From assembly GCF_006715395.1 (NCBI RefSeq), contig NZ_VFNC01000001.1, positions 992,001 through 1,056,000 of the forward strand: 64,000 nt of DNA, given 5' to 3'. Below, piece by piece: positions 63,870 to 64,000 of this stretch; within the stretch, counting starts at the first letter, position 1; every line of letters begins with the position of its first letter. The stretch comes from Streptomyces sp. SLBN-31. Its GTDB lineage: Bacteria > Actinomycetota > Actinomycetes > Streptomycetales > Streptomycetaceae. The notes below the pieces were generated by a model. It had not been told where the DNA came from. It saw nothing but the letters and a program-made list of their open reading frames with translations, and did no database searches. The translations under genes and the position numbers were made by a program.

Positions 63870-64000
63870 CTAACGCTCCTGGTTGTAGGTGCTGTCAGGA
63901 CCGAAGCCCTGGCCGTTCGTTTCTCCGCCTGCGGTGCGGGCCCGCTGGACGCCGCGCCGCAGGTTGCTCAGTCGTCCCCGGACGTCCTCCGGGGCTCGGG
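63870..64000 (-). CDS. cvnA: Conservon sensor histidine kinase CvnA, C-terminal end (partial)
   Basis: Only the last 42 codons are inside the window, entering from the right edge: 'PEDVRGRLSNLRRGVQRART' then 'AGGETNGQGFGPDSTYNQER' and the TAG at 63870-63872. This matches the disordered tail of CvnA nitrate-sensing/histidine-kinase-like proteins. The 5' part, with sensor and ATPase domains, is outside the window. Confidence 0.8.
   Translation of the reverse strand, partial: RAPEDVRGRLSNLRRGVQRARTAGGETNGQGFGPDSTYNQER

Overview
The window is a high-GC, gene-dense stretch of a Streptomyces chromosome. Third codon positions are almost all G or C, GTG starts are common and SD-led starts are frequent. 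The order (gatCAB; ilvB-ilvN-ilvC-serA; proline catabolism; leuB-ilvE; an orphan urease locus; cimA; accB-accE; a Cvn 'conservon') resembles, from memory, the central core arm of Streptomyces coelicolor. I could not run a comparison.

Layout. 1-3711: gatC-gatA-small membrane protein-gatB, the tRNA-dependent amidotransferase. 3732-8690: methyltransferase, membrane proteins, an MMPL exporter and a GNAT acetyltransferase. 8835-12688: a large LAL (AAA-LuxR) regulator between two small proteins; its 5' end carries seven 42-bp tandem repeats expanded from a dispersed hairpin element. 12699-16012: PQQ-type sugar dehydrogenase lipoprotein, aldo/keto reductase and a 2-hydroxyacid dehydrogenase. 16153-19476: a membrane PAS-GGDEF-EAL protein. 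19510-25097: branched-chain amino acid and serine genes behind a leader-peptide attenuator. 25213-30041: two exporter/regulator pairs. 30052-34000: PucR-type regulator divergent from proline dehydrogenase and P5C dehydrogenase. 34055-36303: oxidoreductase, small proteins and a broken phosphoesterase. 36399-38783: leuB and ilvE. 38888-44519: NCS1 permease divergent from urease-like ureAB-ureC, agmatine deiminase and a TetR gene, with two matching operators between the divergent genes. 44560-45592: a decayed beta-propeller gene. 45658-47502: citramalate synthase behind a probable Ile-responsive attenuator. 47533-55372: a solenoid membrane protein, divergent GH30 and GH3 secreted glycosidases, and a TPM-like membrane protein. 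55382-56290: gene graveyard in which a response-regulator HTH is fused to a MarR protein next to remnants of an ABC permease. 56350-60040: YdeI-like protein, YceI protein and a PL8 polysaccharide lyase. 60195-62039: accB-accE. 62193-64000: cvnD-cvnC-cvnB and the end of cvnA on the minus strand.

How the genes work together. The main metabolic theme is branched-chain amino acids: ilvBNC, leuB, ilvE and cimA lie within 30 kb, and both the ilvB and cimA transcripts appear to begin with short peptides holding runs of rare Ile/Leu/Val codons followed by a U-tailed terminator. A second theme is nitrogen salvage: proline catabolism under its own regulator, and a urease-like/agmatine deiminase/NCS1 group that one TetR protein probably controls from two GAGTGYCGCTC operators. 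A third is secreted polysaccharide breakdown (GH30, GH3, PL8). The most unusual items are the LAL repeat array, the orphan urease-like locus, the putative cimA attenuator, the LuxR-MarR chimera and the EAL domain with altered metal ligands.
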